The notes beneath the pieces are model-generated. The model was given only the letters and a program-made list of their open reading frames with translations, was not told the DNA's origin and did not search any database. Shown one piece after another: positions 49,777 to 58,554 of a stretch of 64,000 bases of DNA (its first letter is position 1; every line of letters begins with the position of its first letter). Source of the stretch: an uncultured Oscillospiraceae bacterium (lineage in GTDB: Bacteria; Bacillota; Clostridia; Oscillospirales; Ruminococcaceae). The DNA lies in contig CAKSPC010000003.1 of assembly GCA_934481445.1 (NCBI GenBank), positions 1-64,000 on the forward strand. The letters run 5' to 3'. The position numbers were made by a program, and so were the translations under genes.

Positions 49777-50229
49777 TTATCGGATGTTAAGTTCCATATG
49801 CTCTTCCGACATGCGAAATCCGAGCGCGGAATAGAGCGGTTTTCCGCTTTCGGTTGCGTCAAGGGTTATGCAGCTCGCTCCGCGTGCCCTTGCTTCATCA
49901 AGAATAAGCTCCATCATCATGCGCGCGGCGCCTTTTCTGCGGTATTCCGCGCGGGTATAGACGTTCATGATATGCGCCCGAACACCCGACGGGTGCGAGA
50001 ATGTCGGCATTACTCCGATGAAGCATATCGTAGCGCAGCCGACGGGAATATCCCCGTCGAAGGCTAGGGCGGTAACGCTGTCCCCGTTACTGAAATATCG
50101 TTCGGAATTCACGAGTATCTCATCGCTTATGTCGCTTTCGGGAATGTTGTTTACCACCGCAAGCATTTCAATGCGCAGTTTCATCAGCAGCCCGATATCC
50201 TCTGCGGCGGATTTTCTAACCGTGATCAT
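49777..50229 (-). CDS. GNAT-family acetyltransferase
   Basis: A 150-aa GNAT protein. MNVYTRAEYRRKGAARMMME is motif A with the R-R-K-G-A-A CoA loop, and CITLDATESGKPLYSALGF is motif B. GAGGAGTATAT precedes the ATG. The substrate is unknown. It is 18 bases upstream of the CBS-domain gene in the same direction. Confidence 0.92.
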   Translation of the reverse strand: MITVRKSAAEDIGLLMKLRIEMLAVVNNIPESDISDEILVNSERYFSNGDSVTALAFDGDIPVGCATICFIGVMPTFSHPSGVRAHIMNVYTRAEYRRKGAARMMMELILDEARARGASCITLDATESGKPLYSALGFRMSEEHMELNIR

Positions 50230-50259
50230 ATATACTCCTCGTTGAATTGCAAAAAGATA

Positions 50260-51021
50260 TTACTCTCCAAAGAATAATCTTCTGCCGTTTCGGTTTGCAA
50301 TATCTATCATTTCCTCGGCGGAAACGCCCTTTATCTCCGCCATTTTTGCGGCGGTGAAGCATATCATGGAGCTGTCGGATTTCTCGCCCCTGTGCGGCAC
50401 GGGCGCCATGTAGGGGCTGTCCGTTTCGAGGAGCAGCCTGTCGATGGGCACCGCCTCGCAGGCGGCGACGGCCTTTTTTGAATTCTTAAAAGTAAGCACG
50501 CCGGTAAATCCGACGTACATCCCGAGTTTTACCACCTCGCGGGCGGTTTCGGCGCTGCCCGAAAAGCAGTGCACAACGCCCCTCGGCTTAAATTCCCGAA
50601 GAAGCTGCATGGTTTCCTCGCAGGCGTCGCGGGAGTGGATTATCACCGGAATATCAAGGCGCTTTGCCATTTCGAGCTGTTTTCTGAATACCTCGTGCTG
50701 GATATCATACGGCGGCTCGGGGTAGTGGTGGTCAAGCCCTATTTCGCCGAGGGCGCAGACCCTTTCATCCGCAAGCAGCGCTTCAAGCTGCCTCTCCCAG
50801 TCGGCGGGAAGCTCCGCGGCGTTTTCGGGATGTATCCCCGCGGAGGCGTATACAAAATCATGCCGATGCGCGAGGGCTGTTTCTTCGCGGCTGCTTTCAA
50901 GGTCGCATCCCACCGCGATAACGCGCTCCACGCCCTTTTCGGGCAGGGAGCGCACCAGCGGCTCCAGCTCGTCGCCGAAATCCTCGCGGAGGTAGTGCGC
51001 GTGTGTATCGAATATTCCCAT
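50260..51021 (-). CDS. tatD: TatD-family metal-dependent DNase
   Basis: A 253-aa TIM-barrel hydrolase with DNase or 3'-deoxyribonuclease activity in studied members. Metal ligands: FDTHAHY (HxH), ALGEIGLDHHY (Glu), IPVIIHSRDACEET and VVHCFSGSAE (His), and LLLETDSPYMAPVP (Asp). Length is normal. It starts directly after the stop of the unknown gene at 51022 and commonly follows metG in Firmicutes, as here. All ligand positions are intact. Confidence 0.96.
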   Translation of the reverse strand: MGIFDTHAHYLREDFGDELEPLVRSLPEKGVERVIAVGCDLESSREETALAHRHDFVYASAGIHPENAAELPADWERQLEALLADERVCALGEIGLDHHYPEPPYDIQHEVFRKQLEMAKRLDIPVIIHSRDACEETMQLLREFKPRGVVHCFSGSAETAREVVKLGMYVGFTGVLTFKNSKKAVAACEAVPIDRLLLETDSPYMAPVPHRGEKSDSSMICFTAAKMAEIKGVSAEEMIDIANRNGRRLFFGE

Positions 51022-51651
51022 TTATACGTTAGTTTTGTTGATGTAATTATCTATCACGAGCTGTTTGGTTTCGTAGCATTCCAGCGGGAGCCTGCCCCTG
51101 CCGCCGAAGAGCGCTTCGGTGTCGGTGAATGCGCCGTAGAATGAGTTTTCGATGACCTCCCGCTTGTTTCCGCCGGTGACGGAAACGCAGTCGAAAAACA
51201 TCGTCAGCCGCTCCGCGGCGGCTTCGGGCTGCCAGTATTCCTCGGAGTTTTCATCGGCGTCAGAGCTTCTGTAAAGCGGGCGGAGCTGTTTCAGCAGCTC
51301 CTCGGCGTAGAGGTTTGCGCCGACGCTGGGGACATTCCCCGAGAGCACCTCCCCCTGCTTCAGAAACATGGCGCGGATTATATGCCTTACGCCCTGCTCT
51401 ATCTTTTCAGAGGAGCCTGCGGCTTCATTCCTGACCTTTCCGACTTCGTCGCCGCTGTTTTCGCGCTGGAGGAGGTTGTTGTCGGATGCCTGCTTCTGCC
51501 CGGATTTCCGCGTATATGCGGGGGTGAACGCCTGCTGGGACTTTATGAAGCTGTCGGTATGCTCCGAAGCAAGGGTGGAATTTTTCTGCTCGGAGCGGTG
51601 CTCTGCGGGCTTGGTGAGGTTTGTCTGGTTTACCGCGGCTATGTCAGCCAT
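51022..51651 (-). CDS. Unknown protein, possibly DUF5610-like
   Basis: A 209-aa protein from ATG at 51651. The N-terminal half is Gln/Asn/Ser-rich and probably disordered (SFIKSQQAFTPAYTRKSGQK). The C-terminal half is helical (AEELLKQLRPLYRSSDADEN, AAAERLTMFFDCVSVTGGNK), and NSFYGAFTDTEALFGGRGRL faintly recalls DUF5610. The start is odd: GGAGGTGATT lies 23 bases before the ATG, and the only canonical in-frame alternative is GTG (51675), which overlaps that ribosome site. It is between metG and tatD in the same direction. Confidence 0.6.
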   Translation of the reverse strand: MADIAAVNQTNLTKPAEHRSEQKNSTLASEHTDSFIKSQQAFTPAYTRKSGQKQASDNNLLQRENSGDEVGKVRNEAAGSSEKIEQGVRHIIRAMFLKQGEVLSGNVPSVGANLYAEELLKQLRPLYRSSDADENSEEYWQPEAAAERLTMFFDCVSVTGGNKREVIENSFYGAFTDTEALFGGRGRLPLECYETKQLVIDNYINKTNV

Positions 51652-51723
51652 TCTTGAAATATCCGTAGGAATCACCTCCGTTTAATATACAGCCTGTAAT
51701 ATTATACCATTATATTCCGTTTA

Positions 51724-53667
51724 TTATCTTATTGTGCTTCCGTTGGGGGTGTCGCTGTCGAGGAAGAGAACTCTCACGTCGTTTTCTCCCGCGTCGCAGG
51801 CGAGTATCATGCCCTCGGAAAGTTCACCGCAGAGCTTTGCGGGAGCGAGGTTGGCAACGAAAACTATCTTCTTGCCGATAAGTTCCTCGGGGGTGTACCA
51901 CTGTGCTATACCGGAAACTATCTGTCTGCCGTTTCTTCCGTCGTCAACGGTGAGCTTGAGCAGCTTCTTTGCCTTCTTTATCTTCTCGCAGGCGGTTATT
52001 TCACCGCTGCGGAGCTTAACCTCCGCGAACCGGTCGATGGTGATAACGTTCGCCTTGTCAAGGTCCTCGTCCTCGCGGAATGTCTTTGCGGGCTTGAGGA
52101 GGGCGTTAAGTTCATCTATTTCCTTATCCATGTCTATTCTCGGGAACAGCACCTCGCCCTTGTGAACGGTAACGTTCGCGGGGAGTACGCCGAATGTTCC
52201 GAGGGTGTCGTATTCCGTCATGGACTTGTCCGCGCCTATCTGCTCCCATACCTTGGGCATGATATGCGGCATGAACGGATACAGCAGCGAAGAGCATATT
52301 CTTATTGTTTCAAGCAGATTGTAGAGCACCGCTGCAAGGCGGGGCATATTCGCCTCGTCCTTGGCGAGTATCCACGGAGCGGTTTCGTCGATATACTTGT
52401 TCGCGCGGGAAACTACCTTGAATATCTCCGCCAGCGCGAGGGAGAGCTGGATGTCGTCCATCTGCTTGTTTACCTTTTCGAGCAGCGAGGAAGCCATGCT
52501 TTTCAGTTCCTCATCGATGGGCTCCGCCGCCCTTGTTTCGGGGAGGGTTCCGCCAAAATACTTATCCGCCATTGCGACCGTGCGGGAAACGAGGTTTCCG
52601 AGGTCGTTCGCGAGGTCGGTGTTGATTCTGCCGATCATTATTTCGTTGGAGAAGTTGCAGTCAGAGCCGTAGGGCATATCGCGCAGTATCTGATAGCGCA
52701 CCGCGTCAACGCCGTAGCGCTCCGCAAGAACGAACGGGTCAATAACGTTGCCGATGGACTTGGACATCTTCTGACCGTTGAAGTTTATCCAGCCGTGGCC
52801 GTAAAGGTGCTTGGGCAGCGGCAGGTCGAGCATCATAAGGATTATCGGCCATACGATGGAGTGGAAGCGTACGATCTCCTTTGCTGTCATATGCAGGTCA
52901 GCGGGCCAGTATTTCTCGAAATCGTTGTATTCGTCGTTGTCGTAGCCGAGGGCGGTGATATAGTTGGAGAGCGCGTCCACCCAAACATAAACGACATGAC
53001 CCTCGTCGAAGTCGACGGGCACGCCCCACTTGAAGCTTGTGCGGGATACGCAGAGATCCTCAAGGCCGGGCTTTATGAAGTTGTTTACCATCTCGTTAAC
53101 GCGGCTCTTGGGCTGGAGGTAGTCGGTTTCGGTGAGGAACTTTTCAACCTTGTCCGCGAAGTCGGAAAGGCGCAGGAAGTATGCTTCCTCGTGGGCGTCG
53201 ATGACATCTCTGCCGCAGTCGGGGCACTTTCCGTCCTTGAGCTGGCTCTCTGTCCAGAAGCTCTCGCAGGGGGTGCAGTATTTGCCGGTGTATTCGCCCT
53301 TGTAGATATAGCCCTTGTCGTACAGCGTGCGGAATATTTTCTGCACGGCCTTAACATGATAATCGTCGGTGGTGCGGATGAAGCGGTCGTAGCTTATGCC
53401 CATGGCTTCCCAGAGGCGCTTGAAGTTCGCAACTATCTCGTCGACGTACTGTTTCGGAGTGACGCCCTTTTCGGCGGCTTTAAGTTCTATCTTCTGACCG
53501 TGCTCGTCGGTTCCCGTAAGGAACATTACGTCGTAGCCCTGCATTCTCTTGAAGCGGGCGATGGCGTCGCAGGCTACAGTGGTGTAGCAGTGGCCGATAT
53601 GGGGATTTCCCGAGGGGTAGTAGATCGGGGTGGTGATATAATATTTTCCTTTTTCACAATTACACAT
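51724..53667 (-). CDS. metG: Methionyl-tRNA synthetase
   Basis: Charges tRNA-Met. 647 aa. Class I signature HIGH in YYPSGNPHIGHCYTTVACDA and KMSKS in FNGQKMSKSIGNVIDP. A zinc knuckle is at GKYCTPCESFW ... CPDCGRD, and an anticodon domain and a C-terminal EMAP/tRNA-binding domain (FAEVKLRSGEITACEKIKKA) follow. ATG at 53667 gives the conserved KYYITTPIYYP start; GAGG lies 11 bases in front. The upstream 23 codons are leader. It has its own promoter at 53749-53777. Confidence 0.97.
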   Translation of the reverse strand: MCNCEKGKYYITTPIYYPSGNPHIGHCYTTVACDAIARFKRMQGYDVMFLTGTDEHGQKIELKAAEKGVTPKQYVDEIVANFKRLWEAMGISYDRFIRTTDDYHVKAVQKIFRTLYDKGYIYKGEYTGKYCTPCESFWTESQLKDGKCPDCGRDVIDAHEEAYFLRLSDFADKVEKFLTETDYLQPKSRVNEMVNNFIKPGLEDLCVSRTSFKWGVPVDFDEGHVVYVWVDALSNYITALGYDNDEYNDFEKYWPADLHMTAKEIVRFHSIVWPIILMMLDLPLPKHLYGHGWINFNGQKMSKSIGNVIDPFVLAERYGVDAVRYQILRDMPYGSDCNFSNEIMIGRINTDLANDLGNLVSRTVAMADKYFGGTLPETRAAEPIDEELKSMASSLLEKVNKQMDDIQLSLALAEIFKVVSRANKYIDETAPWILAKDEANMPRLAAVLYNLLETIRICSSLLYPFMPHIMPKVWEQIGADKSMTEYDTLGTFGVLPANVTVHKGEVLFPRIDMDKEIDELNALLKPAKTFREDEDLDKANVITIDRFAEVKLRSGEITACEKIKKAKKLLKLTVDDGRNGRQIVSGIAQWYTPEELIGKKIVFVANLAPAKLCGELSEGMILACDAGENDVRVLFLDSDTPNGSTIR

Positions 53668-53748
53668 TGTATAATTTACCTCGTTTTCTGCAATTTGTAT
53701 AGAATATTCCGTATAAATCCCCGCGGGGATATACACTTATGCTATTTT

Positions 53749-53777
53749 ATTATATTACTTTTTGCGCGGATTTTCAA
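53749..53777 (-). promoter_or_regulatory. SigA promoter of metG
   Basis: TTGAAA (53772-53777), 17-base spacer, TATAAT (53749-53754) on the minus strand. A perfect palindrome ATCCCCGCGGGGAT lies 20 bases past the -10 (53717-53730) and could be an operator or a leader hairpin. There is no T-box. Confidence 0.82.
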
Positions 53778-53825
53778 GTATGGCAAAAAAAATCAAGAAA
53801 CTTTTACATATTACATAAAAAAGAC

Positions 53826-53854
53826 TTGATTTTTTTTTGATTTTTTAGTACAAT
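53826..53854 (+). promoter_or_regulatory. SigA promoter of the CdaR gene
   Basis: TTGATT (53826-53831), 17-base T-rich spacer, TACAAT (53849-53854). The 115-base leader holds GGGGCTAG-ttat-GCCC and CGCTGC/GCAGCG hairpins of unknown role. Confidence 0.7.
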
Positions 53855-53978
53855 AGAAACAGCATTATATTGCCGAGGGGCTAGTTATGCCCTTTCGCAA
53901 ATCAATACTGTACATTTTGCACAAATACATACGCTGCTCCGCGCAGCGGCGGAATATTATCAGAAAGAGGTAAAGCAG

Positions 53979-55064
53979 ATGTCAAACAGGCTATTCCAGG
54001 GGATCGTACACCAGATGAAGGATACGGTGAACAGAGTTATCGGCGTTATTGATGAAAACGGGACCATCATCGCCTGCAGCGACCTTACAAGGGTCGGCGG
54101 CGGGAATGATTTCTTCTCCATAGAGCTGGGCGACTCCCATGAGGTATTCATCCGCGACGGATATACCTACAAGCCTTTCGGCGTTCATGTAAAGCCCGAT
54201 TACGCCGTTTTCGTGGAGGGCACGGACGAGCCCGCCGCAAAGTACGCCGGCGTTATAGCAATATCGCTTTCCAGCATAAAGCAGTATTACGACGAGAAAT
54301 ACGACCGCAACAACTTTGTCAAGAACATAATTCTTGACAACGTGCTGCCCGGCGATATCACCCTCAAGGCGCGGGAGCTGCATTTCAACGGCGACATCAG
54401 CCGCGTAGTTTTCCTCATCAGCGTAATTTCGTCCAACGACGTTTCCGCATACGACGTTATACAGAACCTCTTCCCCGACAAGAACAAGGATTTTGTATTC
54501 AATATCACGGAAAACGACATCGTTCTCGTTAAGGAAGTCAAGAACAACATTGACGTAAAGGATCTCGAAAAGCTTGCAAGAAGCATTTCCGACACGCTGT
54601 CCAGCGAGTTCTTCACAAAGGTCAACGTCGGCATAGGAACCCCCGTTGTCGGCGTTAAGGATCTTGCGCGCTCATTCAAGGAAGCGCAGACCGCCCTCGA
54701 GGTAGGAAAGGTATTCGACACCGACAAGAACATCGTATCCTATGACAACCTTGGTATCGCAAGACTTATCTACCACCTGCCGACTACTCTCTGCGAAACG
54801 TTCCTCAAGGAAGTTTTCAAGAAGAATTCCATCGAGTCGCTGGATCACGAAACACTGTTCACCATCCAGAAGTTCTTCGAGAACAGCCTTAACGTTTCCG
54901 AAACATCCAGAAAGCTGTTCGTACACAGAAATACGCTGGTATACCGTCTTGACAAGATAAAGAAGCTGACGGGGCTTGACCTGCGCGAGTTCGACCATGC
55001 CATCATCTTCAAGATAGCACTGATGGTAAAGAAGTATCTTGCGGCAAATCCGACAAAGTTCTGA
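53979..55064 (+). CDS. CdaR/PucR-family transcriptional regulator
   Basis: A 361-aa regulator. The N-terminal part (MSNRLFQGIVHQMKDTVNRV, GVIDENGTIIACSDLTRVGG) resembles the sugar-diacid-recognition domain. A middle GGDEF-like region lacks the motif (VNVGIGTPVVGVKDLARSFK). The C-terminal HTH_30 is FFENSLNVSETSRKLFVHRN followed by TLVYRLDKIKKLTGLD. AGAGGTAAAGCAG is before the ATG. The first gene ahead of ftsEX, an arrangement I recall from other clostridia. Sugar-diacid response is inherited from the family name, and the true ligand is unknown. Confidence 0.9.
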   Translation: MSNRLFQGIVHQMKDTVNRVIGVIDENGTIIACSDLTRVGGGNDFFSIELGDSHEVFIRDGYTYKPFGVHVKPDYAVFVEGTDEPAAKYAGVIAISLSSIKQYYDEKYDRNNFVKNIILDNVLPGDITLKARELHFNGDISRVVFLISVISSNDVSAYDVIQNLFPDKNKDFVFNITENDIVLVKEVKNNIDVKDLEKLARSISDTLSSEFFTKVNVGIGTPVVGVKDLARSFKEAQTALEVGKVFDTDKNIVSYDNLGIARLIYHLPTTLCETFLKEVFKKNSIESLDHETLFTIQKFFENSLNVSETSRKLFVHRNTLVYRLDKIKKLTGLDLREFDHAIIFKIALMVKKYLAANPTKF

Positions 55065-55185
55065 TTTTTTCGGGCAATTCCGCGCGGGGCTGCGCGGCGT
55101 TGCCCCGCTGTATTGTTATATGGGGCTTAAAGGGGAAAAATAATATTGTCTGCGGCAGCGCGGCTGCCTTTTCAGGGAGATAAAA

Positions 55186-55872
55186 ATGGTAGAGCTTAAA
55201 AATGTCAACGTCCACTATTCCAGCGGCGTCGACGCACTTAAAGATATAAACCTGAGAATAAACGACGGGGAATTTGTATTTATTGTCGGAGAGAGCGGCG
55301 CGGGCAAATCCACGCTGATGAAGCTGATGATGCGCGAGATAACGCCCACCACGGGGCGCGTTTTCGTCAACGGCTACAACCTCTCCAAACTCAAGGGAAA
55401 CAAGATAGCGAAATTCCGCCGCTCCATCGGGGTGGTGTTTCAGGAATTCCGCCTTATACAGGATTACACGGTGTACGAAAACGTGGCTTTCGTGCTGCGC
55501 ATCGCCGACCAGTCGGGAAAATACATCCGCCAGCGCGTGCCCTATGTGCTGAACCTTGTCGAGCTTGCGCACAAGGCGAAAAGCAAGACCAAGGAGCTTT
55601 CCGGCGGCGAGCAGCAGCGTGTCGCCATCGCAAGGGCGCTTGCAAACGACCCGGGTCTGCTCATCGTCGACGAGCCGACGGGCAACCTTGACCCGAAGCG
55701 ATCCTATGAGCTGGTAGAGCTGCTGAAGGAAATAAACCGCTGCGGCACCACCGTTGTAATGATAACCCACGAACACAACCTTGTGCGCTATTTCGGCGGC
55801 AGGATAATCAATATCGAAAAGGGTTCCATTACCTTTGACGAGAACATCGGAGGTCAGGATGAGGACGAGTAA
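55186..55872 (+). CDS. ftsE: Cell-division ABC ATPase FtsE
   Basis: Partner of FtsX, activating wall hydrolases at the septum. 228 aa. Walker A GESGAGKSTLMKL, Q-loop VVFQEFRLI, signature LSGGEQQRVAIARAL, Walker B LLIVDEPTGNLDP and the H-loop MITHEHNLV are present. The FtsE-specific N-terminus MVELKNVNVHYSSGVDALKD is clear. GGGAGATAAAA precedes the ATG. The stop lies inside the ftsX start region, giving a 14-base overlap. Confidence 0.97.
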   Translation: MVELKNVNVHYSSGVDALKDINLRINDGEFVFIVGESGAGKSTLMKLMMREITPTTGRVFVNGYNLSKLKGNKIAKFRRSIGVVFQEFRLIQDYTVYENVAFVLRIADQSGKYIRQRVPYVLNLVELAHKAKSKTKELSGGEQQRVAIARALANDPGLLIVDEPTGNLDPKRSYELVELLKEINRCGTTVVMITHEHNLVRYFGGRIINIEKGSITFDENIGGQDEDE

Positions 55873-56761
55873 TGTAACCTATCTGATAAAAAAGGGCATC
55901 ACCTCCGTATGGAAGAATTTCGTGATGTCCCTTGCCAGCTTCTCGATACTGCTGGTAAGCCTTTTGCAGGTAAGCTGCGCGGTGCTGTTCGTTATGAACG
56001 TCAACATCGTTATGGGCAACATCGAGGACACGAACGAGCTAACCATCTATGTAAAGGACGGCGCTACGGAAGCGCAGGTGGAGCACATCAGGGACGTGCT
56101 TACTAACAACAAGGACCTTACGGATGTCAAATACTACTCCAAGGAGGACGCGCTGGCGGATTTCCGCGAGGACATGCAGGAATATTCCGAGCTGCTGGAC
56201 TACCTTGAAGAAAACCCCATGCCCGAAACATTTCTCGCGCGCGTCACAGATCTGACAAAGATCCGTTACACAGTTGATGTAATATCAGGTATAGAGGGCG
56301 TTGAGCAGGTAAAGGCGCCGTACGATTTCGCGGGCGCCCTTGTAAACATCAGAAACACCATTACGATAATCACAGCTGCGGTGCTTGCCGCGCTTGTGAT
56401 CGTGAGCGTGGTCATAGTTTCCAACACCATACGCACCAGCGTTTTTTCCCGCAGGAACGAAATAACCATCATGAAGTACGTCGGCGCCACGAACGGCTTT
56501 ATCAAGCTGCCGTTCTTCGTCGAGGGTATGTTCATCGGCGTGCTGGCGGGCGCGGCGGCATGGGGGCTTGCATGGGTCATTTATGATTCCGTGTTCGCGC
56601 TGTTCAGCGACAATCTTTCGCTGTGGCAGATGTTCGGATTTTACGACCTTATCCCGTTTTCGGATATAATCTGGCCGCTGCTGGCGATAAACTGTGCCGC
56701 GGGCGCGCTTCTCGGCGCGGTGGGAACCACCATCAGCACCGGAAAGTATCTCAAGGTTTAA
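55859..56761 (+). CDS. ftsX: Cell-division membrane protein FtsX
   Basis: A 300-aa membrane protein with four helices (FVMSLASFSILLVSLLQVSC; TIITAAVLAALVIVSVVIVS; MFIGVLAGAAAWGLAWVIYD; AINCAAGALLGAVGTTISTG). A large outer domain lies between the first two (NELTIYVKDGATEAQVEHIR) that binds wall hydrolases or their activators. VSNTIRTSVFSRRNEITIMK matches the family's cytosolic loop. ATG at 55859 has GGAGGTCAGG in front. FtsEX often controls the hydrolase PcsB or CwlO; the next gene encodes a CtpA-type protease. Confidence 0.96.
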   Translation: MRTSNVTYLIKKGITSVWKNFVMSLASFSILLVSLLQVSCAVLFVMNVNIVMGNIEDTNELTIYVKDGATEAQVEHIRDVLTNNKDLTDVKYYSKEDALADFREDMQEYSELLDYLEENPMPETFLARVTDLTKIRYTVDVISGIEGVEQVKAPYDFAGALVNIRNTITIITAAVLAALVIVSVVIVSNTIRTSVFSRRNEITIMKYVGATNGFIKLPFFVEGMFIGVLAGAAAWGLAWVIYDSVFALFSDNLSLWQMFGFYDLIPFSDIIWPLLAINCAAGALLGAVGTTISTGKYLKV

Positions 56762-56814
56762 GGGCGGCATCGCCTTTAATGGCGGCGCTCTTACTTTGAA
56801 AGGAGCAAATACTT

Positions 56815-58011
56815 TTGAATAAGAAAATTTCTCTCGGAGTTGCGATAAGCCTTGTCGCCATCGGCTGCGCGATAACTTTCGTGCTGACATGGACGGTGTC
56901 GCTTAACACATACAACTCCAAGATAAGCAGCTCGGAAAAATACGAGGGTATCTACGCCAAGCTGCGCGAAATGGACGTTACCGTAAGAAACAACTACATC
57001 GGCGACCTCAGCGATGAAGCGCTGGAGCAGTCGATAATCAACGGCTATGTCGTTGGTATCGGCGACAAATACGCGTCGTACATGGGCGCGTCCTCATATT
57101 ATGAGCTTCAGCAGACCACCAGCGGCGTTATCAGCGGCGCGGGCATAGTCACCGAGGAGGACGGCAGCGGCTATCTCAGGATAACCACCGTGTACAAGGG
57201 CGGCTCTGCGGAGCTGAACGGAGTTCAGGCGGGGGATGTCATCACCGAGATAGACGGCAAGAGCCTGCTCTCCATGGAAGCGGGCACGGCGGCGGAGAAG
57301 CTTTCCGGCGACGTCGGAACAAGGGTGGCGCTGAAACTCCTGCGTGACGGCGAGGAGATTTCCGTGAACCTTGTAAGGCAGCAGCTTGATATCGAGTCCG
57401 TGACCGGCGAGATGCTGAACAACATAGGCTACATTTCCATCACGGCGTTCAACGCGAAAACCTCCGAGCAGTTCGCGAGCGCCCTTACAAAACTCACCGA
57501 CGACGGCGCAAAGGCGCTTATAATAGACGTAAGGCAGAACGGCGGCGGGCTTGTAAGCGCGCTGAAACCGATACTCAACCGCTTCGTGCCGACGGCGATA
57601 GCTGCCACTGCGGAGTATTCCGACGGAAGCCGCAAGACCCTTATCGAAACCGACTCTGACGAGTGCATAACCATCCCGATGGCGGTGCTGGTGGACGGCG
57701 GTACAGCCTCCGCGGCGGAGATATTTGCCGCAGCGCTGCGGGATGAATGCGGCGCGCAGCTTATCGGCACGCAGACTTTCGGCAAGGGCGTGATACAGAA
57801 CACCTATGAATTTTCCGACGGAAGCGCCATCACGCTTTCCACCGCGAAGATAATCATGCCGAAATCGGGCGAGTTCGACGGAGTCGGGCTGAAACCCGAC
57901 TATGTTACCGAGCTCCCCACCGGAGCGCTCCCCGAAAACCTTACACACGACGCCGACGCGCAGCTTCAGAAAGCCATCGAAGTCCTGACGCCGACTGCTG
58001 CGGCGGAATAA
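56815..58011 (+). CDS. ctpA: C-terminal processing peptidase (S41, PDZ)
   Basis: A 398-aa membrane-anchored serine protease facing outside. N-terminal helix LGVAISLVAIGCAITFVLTW, PDZ domain around YKGGSAELNGVQAGDVITEI, and the S41 catalytic Ser in DGGTASAAEIFAAAL with the Lys in GTQTFGKGVIQ. It degrades or trims exported proteins. It starts with TTG at 56815, well placed after AAAGGAGCAAATACT, with no in-frame ATG close by. Fourth gene of the CdaR-ftsE-ftsX run. Coupling to FtsEX-controlled wall turnover is likely but inferred. Confidence 0.95.
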   Translation: MNKKISLGVAISLVAIGCAITFVLTWTVSLNTYNSKISSSEKYEGIYAKLREMDVTVRNNYIGDLSDEALEQSIINGYVVGIGDKYASYMGASSYYELQQTTSGVISGAGIVTEEDGSGYLRITTVYKGGSAELNGVQAGDVITEIDGKSLLSMEAGTAAEKLSGDVGTRVALKLLRDGEEISVNLVRQQLDIESVTGEMLNNIGYISITAFNAKTSEQFASALTKLTDDGAKALIIDVRQNGGGLVSALKPILNRFVPTAIAATAEYSDGSRKTLIETDSDECITIPMAVLVDGGTASAAEIFAAALRDECGAQLIGTQTFGKGVIQNTYEFSDGSAITLSTAKIIMPKSGEFDGVGLKPDYVTELPTGALPENLTHDADAQLQKAIEVLTPTAAAE

Positions 58012-58062
58012 ACCCGAATGAAACGGTCTGACCGTTAATATACAATTTGGAGGAAACAGCTA

Positions 58063-58551
58063 ATGAATAAGCCCATCACAGTTTTAACCAGAAAAGGCGA
58101 AGCAAAGCTCAAGGCAGAGCTTGATGAATTAAAATCGGTACGCCGCCGCGAGGTTGCGGACAAGATCAAGGTCGCACTTTCTTTCGGCGACCTTTCCGAG
58201 AACAGCGAATACGACGAAGCAAAGAACGAGCAGGGTATCATCGAGTCCCGCATCGCGGAGATAGAAGCTACGCTGGCTCACGCGCAGGTCATCGACGACG
58301 ACGAGATCTCCACCGAAAAGGTAGGTATCGGTACGACCGTAAAGATACTCGATGTTGATATGGACGAGGAGATGGAGTTCAAGATCGTCGGTACAAAGGA
58401 AGCGGACATCAACACAGGAAAGATGTCCGATGAGTCCCCCATCGGCTCGGCAATAATGGAACATAAGGTCGGCGAGACAGTTGAGGTTGAAACACCCTCG
58501 GGCATCATCGAGTTCAAGATACTTGAGATAAGAAAGGAAGACGAGGAATAA
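58063..58551 (+). CDS. greA: Transcript-cleavage elongation factor GreA
   Basis: Rescues stalled RNA polymerase by inducing transcript cleavage. 162 aa. The N-terminal coiled coil has the acidic tip FGDLSENSEYDEAKNEQ with the key acidic residues, and the C-terminal FKBP-like domain has GSAIMEHKVGETVEVETPSG. Start has GGAGGAAACAGCTA. Four bases separate its stop from lysS. Confidence 0.97.
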   Translation: MNKPITVLTRKGEAKLKAELDELKSVRRREVADKIKVALSFGDLSENSEYDEAKNEQGIIESRIAEIEATLAHAQVIDDDEISTEKVGIGTTVKILDVDMDEEMEFKIVGTKEADINTGKMSDESPIGSAIMEHKVGETVEVETPSGIIEFKILEIRKEDEE

Positions 58552-58554
58552 CAC

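Noticed and set aside
53668-53760. A T-box or SAM riboswitch upstream of metG
   Set aside because: The leader is too short and lacks both the T-box (TGGNACCGCG) and S-box signatures; only a palindrome is seen.
52162-53829. A 555-codon plus-strand frame opposite metG
   Set aside because: Shadow of metG; the metG motifs on the other strand are decisive.
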